Of a stretch of DNA of 10,047 bases, positions 6,681 through 10,047 are shown piece by piece. Origin of the DNA: Pseudomonadota bacterium (GTDB taxonomy: Bacteria; Pseudomonadota; Gammaproteobacteria; Steroidobacterales; Steroidobacteraceae); contig JAKAFQ010000116.1 in assembly GCA_021817875.1 (NCBI GenBank), positions 1 to 10,047 of the forward strand. Direction: 5' to 3'. The stretch's first letter is position 1; every line of letters begins with the position of its first letter. Made by a program: the position numbers and the translations under genes. The notes below the pieces were generated by a model, which worked only from the letters and a program-made list of their open reading frames with translations, ran no database searches and was not told where the DNA came from.

Positions 6681-7678
6681 ACGCGCTCGGCGCCGCAGCC
6701 CTGGTGCTCGTGCTGGCTTTCGCCGGCGCATTCGCCGGCGCCGTTCCGGGCGGGGTGACCACGGTCGCCGTGGTGCTGCCGTACGCGGCTTTCCTGACGC
6801 TCGTGGCCGGCGTCGCCTGGCGGGTGTGGAAGTGGGCGGAAAGCCCGGTGCCCTATCGCATCCCCACCACCTGCGGTCAGCAGCGCTCGCTGCCCTGGAT
6901 CCGCACCGCACCGATCGACAATCCGGACACCGGCATCATGGCCGCGGTCCGTGTGGCGATCGAAGCGCTGCTGTTCCGCTCGCTGCTGCGCAACAGCCGC
7001 GCGCGCGTCTCGGCGGGCCAGCTGGAGTTTTCCGAGGCCCGGCTGCTGTGGCTCGCCTCGCTGGCGCTGCACTGGTCGCTGTTCGTGATCGTGCTGCGGC
7101 ATCTGCGCTTCGTGCTGCAGCCGACGCCGTTTTTCGTCGCGCCGCTCGACCGGCTCGACGGCATGCTGCGCATCGGCTCGCCGCCACTGCTGATCACCGA
7201 CGTGCTGCTGGTCGCGGCGCTGCTGTACCTGTTCGGCCGCAGACTCCTCAACCCGCTGCTGCGCTACATGGCGCTGTTCACCGATTATTTCGCGCTGCTG
7301 CTGCTGCTCGGCATCGCGCTCTCGGGCATGGCCATGCGCTACGTCGCCCCGGTGGACATCGTGTCGGTGAAGATGTTCGCGCTCGGGCTCGCCTCGTTCC
7401 ATCCGGCCGCGCCGGCCGCGCCGAGCGCGTTCCTGCTCGCCCATCTGCTGCTGGTCTCGACGCTGGCGATTTACCTGCCGTTCTCGAAGCTGGTGCATTT
7501 CGGCGGCGTGTTCCTCAGCCCGACCCGCAATCTCGCCAACAACAGCCGGCGCGTGCGCCACGTCAATCCCTGGAACCAGCCCGTGCCCACCCACACCTAT
7601 GCGGCATGGGAAGCCGAGAATGCGGACAAACTGAAACTCGCCGGCCTGCCGCTCGAGGGGCGCGATCATGGCGGATAA
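6677..7678 (+). CDS. dsrM: DsrM, heme b membrane subunit of DsrMKJOP
   Basis: The 333-residue integral membrane protein belongs to the NarI-like cytochrome b family. It exchanges electrons between quinol and the DsrK Fe-S protein. Hydrophobic segments lie at about 4-23, 27-48, 122-147, 171-187, 197-222 and 251-280. Four histidines sit where heme ligands are expected: H132 and H142 (10 apart), H256 and H274 (18 apart). These spacings equal those of the NarI bis-heme ligands (H56/H66, H187/H205). The C-terminal NPWNQPVPTHTY is typical of DsrM. It starts within the previous gene's stop and overlaps dsrK by 11 nt. Confidence 0.94.
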   Translation: MNALGAAALVLVLAFAGAFAGAVPGGVTTVAVVLPYAAFLTLVAGVAWRVWKWAESPVPYRIPTTCGQQRSLPWIRTAPIDNPDTGIMAAVRVAIEALLFRSLLRNSRARVSAGQLEFSEARLLWLASLALHWSLFVIVLRHLRFVLQPTPFFVAPLDRLDGMLRIGSPPLLITDVLLVAALLYLFGRRLLNPLLRYMALFTDYFALLLLLGIALSGMAMRYVAPVDIVSVKMFALGLASFHPAAPAAPSAFLLAHLLLVSTLAIYLPFSKLVHFGGVFLSPTRNLANNSRRVRHVNPWNQPVPTHTYAAWEAENADKLKLAGLPLEGRDHGG

Positions 7679-9266
7679 ACCCGCAATCGACATCGAGCTG
7701 AAGGCCCCCCGGGGCGACTGGCGCGACGCGCGCGTCGAGTTCCGCAAGGGCACTTTCAGCCACGCTTCGCTGCCGAAGGACCTGATCGCCCTCGGCCTGC
7801 CCAATCCGCGCAAATGGCAGCCCACCGACCTCGACTGGCAGCTGCCGCCCGACTGGCAGCGGATCCTGCTCGAGGGCATGAAGGAGCGCCTCGCCAAGTA
7901 CCGCTCATTCCGGCTGTTCATGGACGTATGCGTGCGCTGCGGCGCATGCGCCGACAAGTGCCATTTCTATCTCGGCTCGGGCGACCCGAAAAACATGCCG
8001 TTCGCGCGCGCCGAGCTGATCCGCTCGGTCTACCGGCGCTATTTCACGCTCTCGGGCCGACTGTTCGGCTCGCTGGCCGGCGCCCGGGATCTGACCGAGG
8101 ACGTGGTCAAGGAGTGGTTCTACTACTTCTACCAGTGCACCGAATGTCGCCGCTGCTCGGTCTATTGCCCGTTCGGCATCGACACCGCGGAGATCACCAT
8201 GATCGTCCGCGAGCTGCTCAGCCTGATCGGGGTGAGCACGCACTGGATCACCGAGCCGGCGGCCAACTGCTACCGGGTCAGCAATCACCTCGGAATCGCG
8301 CCGCACGCCTTCAAGGACGGCCTCGATTTCGCCTGCGACGAGCTGCGGGAAATCACCGGCCTCGACATCGAGATCCCGATCAGCCGCAAGGGCGCGGAGA
8401 TCCTGTTCGTGATGCCGTCGGCGGATTACTTCGCGACGCCGCATTACTACACGATGCTCGGCTACATGATGCTGTTCCATCAGATCGGGCTCGATTTCAC
8501 GGTGAGCGCCTACGCTTCGGAAGGCGGCAATTTCGGCCTGTTCCATTCCAACGATCTGATGAAGCGCCTGAACGCCAAGATCTACGACGAGGCGAAGCGA
8601 CTCGGCGTCAAATGGATCCTCGGCGGTGAATGCGGACACATGTGGCGGGTGCTGCATCAGTACATGGACACGATGAACGGCCCGGCCGACTTTCTCGAGG
8701 TGCCCGTCTCGCCGCTCACCGGCACGCGCTTCTCGAATGCGGCCTCGACCAAGATGGTGCACATCTGCGAATTCACCGCGGACCTGCTCTACCACGAGAA
8801 GATCAAGCTCGACCCGGCGCGCAACGACGGCTATGTGGTCACCTACCACGATTCGTGCAATCCCTCGCGCGGCATGGGACTGCTGGAAGAGCCGCGCTAC
8901 GTGATCAACCGCTCGTGCAACCACTTCCACGAGATGCCGGAAAAGACGATCCGCGAATACACCTTCTGCTGCGGCAGCGGTGCCGGGCTCGGCAATGACG
9001 AGAGCATGGAGCTGCGGCTGCGCGGCGGCTTCCCGCGCGCCCATGCGGTGCGTCACGTGCGCCAGGAGCACGGCGTGAACCTGCTCGCCTGCATCTGCGC
9101 CATCGACAAGGCGACGCTGCCGACGCTGATGGATTACTGGGTGCCGGGCGTGCAGGTGGCGGGCGTGCATGAGCTGCTCGGCAACGCCCTGGTGATGACG
9201 GGTGAGAAGGAACGCACCACCAACCTGCGCGGCGAGCCGCTCGCCAGGAAGGCCGCTGATGCGTGA
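7668..9266 (+). CDS. dsrK: DsrK, HdrD-like Fe-S catalytic subunit of DsrMKJOP
   Basis: The 532-residue protein is related to heterodisulfide reductase HdrD. In the family it is the cytoplasm-facing subunit thought to reduce the DsrC trisulfide. Two ferredoxin motifs are intact: C88xxC91xxC94xxxC98 and C157xxC160xxC163xxxC167. The C-terminal half carries the special-cluster (CCG-type) cysteines: GGECGH with C322, YHDSCNPSRG with C397, CCGSGAG with C434/C435, and C475/C477 in LLACICAIDKATL. GAGGGG about 10 nt upstream serves the ATG. No membrane segment or signal is seen, so it should be held by DsrM. It overlaps dsrM by 11 nt and dsrJ by 8 nt. No dsrL lies between it and dsrJ, unlike sulfur-oxidiser operons. 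Confidence 0.96.
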   Translation: MADKPAIDIELKAPRGDWRDARVEFRKGTFSHASLPKDLIALGLPNPRKWQPTDLDWQLPPDWQRILLEGMKERLAKYRSFRLFMDVCVRCGACADKCHFYLGSGDPKNMPFARAELIRSVYRRYFTLSGRLFGSLAGARDLTEDVVKEWFYYFYQCTECRRCSVYCPFGIDTAEITMIVRELLSLIGVSTHWITEPAANCYRVSNHLGIAPHAFKDGLDFACDELREITGLDIEIPISRKGAEILFVMPSADYFATPHYYTMLGYMMLFHQIGLDFTVSAYASEGGNFGLFHSNDLMKRLNAKIYDEAKRLGVKWILGGECGHMWRVLHQYMDTMNGPADFLEVPVSPLTGTRFSNAASTKMVHICEFTADLLYHEKIKLDPARNDGYVVTYHDSCNPSRGMGLLEEPRYVINRSCNHFHEMPEKTIREYTFCCGSGAGLGNDESMELRLRGGFPRAHAVRHVRQEHGVNLLACICAIDKATLPTLMDYWVPGVQVAGVHELLGNALVMTGEKERTTNLRGEPLARKAADA

Positions 9267-9771
9267 CCGGCCACTGATTCTCGCGGCGCTGCTGCTGGTG
9301 CTGGTGCTGTTCACCGCGCCGTTCTGGCGTGGCGCGCTGGCGCACATGCGCGGCGCGGCGCCGGTCATTCCCCCGGCCAAAGGCGCGCACTGCGTGCGGC
9401 CGGTGGCGTGGATGCTCAAGAACCACATGAAGCTGCTGATGCAGCTGCGCTACGAGGCGGTCCATGAGGGCATCCGCCACCGGCGCGAGTCGCTGCCGGG
9501 CTGCATGAACTGTCATGTCTCGAGGCTCGCCGACGGCAAATATCCCGGGGTGAACAGCCCGAAGTTCTTCTGCAATGCCTGCCACGAGTATGTCGGGGTG
9601 CGCATCGACTGCTTCTCCTGCCACACCAACCGGCCGGATGCGGCATACGCGCCGGCGCGGGCCTCGGCAGCTGCGCTTTCCGGCGCCGACCGGCTGAAGC
9701 GCGGCAGCCTCGCGGCGTCGGGGCTGAGCGTCGCGCGCGCTGAGACGGCGTCTGCGGGGCCTGCGCCATGA
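9259..9771 (+). CDS. dsrJ: DsrJ, periplasmic triheme cytochrome c
   Basis: The 170-residue protein has an uncleaved-looking N-terminal anchor (residues about 5-20, Leu/Val-rich) and three CxxCH heme sites: C82-H86, C105-H109 and C118-H122. C45 in the conserved stretch KGAHCVRP matches the cysteine known as distal ligand of the unusual His/Cys heme in Allochromatium DsrJ (Cys46 there). It transfers electrons on the periplasmic side of DsrMKJOP. ATG 9259 was chosen because it precedes the anchor and overlaps the dsrK stop; an earlier in-frame ATG at 9202 would add 19 residues without family likeness. The last about 40 residues are Ala/Arg/Ser-rich low-complexity sequence beyond the usual end and run into dsrO (ATGA overlap). 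Confidence 0.94.
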   Translation: MRDRPLILAALLLVLVLFTAPFWRGALAHMRGAAPVIPPAKGAHCVRPVAWMLKNHMKLLMQLRYEAVHEGIRHRRESLPGCMNCHVSRLADGKYPGVNSPKFFCNACHEYVGVRIDCFSCHTNRPDAAYAPARASAAALSGADRLKRGSLAASGLSVARAETASAGPAP

Positions 9772-10047
9772 GCCTCTCGTCGGGGCCGATGCTGGGCAGG
9801 GACCGGCGGCGAACGGGCGGGTCCCGGACAGGGGCGAGTCAGGAGAGCGGCTGCCGCGAAGGAGCGGCTGACGGGGTCGATGCGGGTCGGCGGCGGTTTC
9901 TGGGGGCGGCGGCGCTGAGCACGCTGGTGCTGGCCCCTGGAGTGAGCCTGCTGGCGTATGCCGAGGGCAGAGGGGGAGGTGGGGGTGCGAGCGCGAAGCA
10001 CCGCTGGGGGCTGTTGATCGACACGAACAAGTGCAGCAGCGGCTGCA
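9768..10047 (+). CDS. dsrO: DsrO, Tat-exported Fe-S subunit of DsrMKJOP (partial, 3' end off window)
   Basis: Only the first 93 codons are present. A twin-arginine signal (RRRFLGAAAL, residues 41-50) and hydrophobic core are followed by RWGLLIDTNKCSSGC, the start of the first ferredoxin motif typical of DsrO. In the family this periplasmic ferredoxin-like protein joins DsrJ and the membrane subunit DsrP, which should follow. The stretch before the twin arginines is unusually long (about 40 residues, Gly/Arg/Ser-rich). An internal ATG at 9789 would shorten it by only 7. The ATG overlaps the dsrJ stop by 4 nt. Confidence 0.9.
   Translation, partial: MSLSSGPMLGRDRRRTGGSRTGASQESGCREGAADGVDAGRRRFLGAAALSTLVLAPGVSLLAYAEGRGGGGGASAKHRWGLLIDTNKCSSGC

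Noticed and set aside
6266..9428. Long minus-strand open frames (to 7957 and 7905-9428) opposite dsrM/dsrK
   Set aside because: These are antisense shadows, with Gln/Arg/His-rich low-complexity translations opposite well-identified dsr genes.
1..10047. CRISPR arrays, tRNA/rRNA genes, insertion sequences, toxin-antitoxin or defence genes
   Set aside because: No repeat-spacer pattern, cloverleaf, transposase or recombinase motif was seen. All long frames are explained by molybdoenzyme and dsr genes.

Overview
The window is about 10 kb of GC-rich, densely packed bacterial DNA. Codon third positions are dominated by G and C, genes overlap by a few bases, and there is a predicted Tat-exported Fe-S protein and a periplasmic multiheme cytochrome. 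This fits a Gram-negative anaerobe or facultative anaerobe with sulfur-based energy metabolism. The sequence alone does not fix the phylum. Plausible hosts include GC-rich Proteobacteria, Acidobacteriota and Rokubacteria-like lineages.

Region 1 (1-5567) holds two divergently transcribed molybdopterin enzymes of the pyrogallol-phloroglucinol transhydroxylase / resorcinol hydroxylase family (AthL/RhL-type). The leftward gene (1-2016, cut by the window edge) carries an extra N-terminal domain of about 130 residues that resembles an SCP2 sterol-carrier fold. The rightward gene (2192-4711) is complete and is followed by its Fe-S partner subunit (4722-5567), which has 12 cluster cysteines and a C-terminal Ig-like domain. 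Both large subunits keep the residues I recall as the active site of the Pelobacter enzyme (His, Asp, Ser Mo ligand, Tyr). The two paralogs share a 77-bp near-identical stretch (76 of 77 bases) in inverted orientation and in the same reading frame. This suggests gene conversion, or a substrate for an inversion that would swap the N-termini.

Region 2 (5568-5890) is a non-coding gap. It contains two GC-rich hairpins, a short direct repeat, a TTGACA-type promoter and an AT-rich block of repeated TATGATAC-like half-sites. That block looks like an operator in front of dsrC.

Region 3 (5891-10047) is a tightly coupled operon: dsrC, an RsbRD_N-domain gene, dsrM, dsrK, dsrJ and the start of dsrO. DsrMKJOP is the transmembrane complex that links the quinone pool and periplasmic heme/Fe-S modules to DsrC persulfide/trisulfide chemistry in dissimilatory sulfur metabolism. 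There is no dsrL between dsrK and dsrJ, an RsbRD_N gene sits before dsrM, and DsrC lacks the insertion found in sulfur oxidisers. These features point to the reductive-type arrangement. dsrAB is not in the window, and dsrP should follow to the right.
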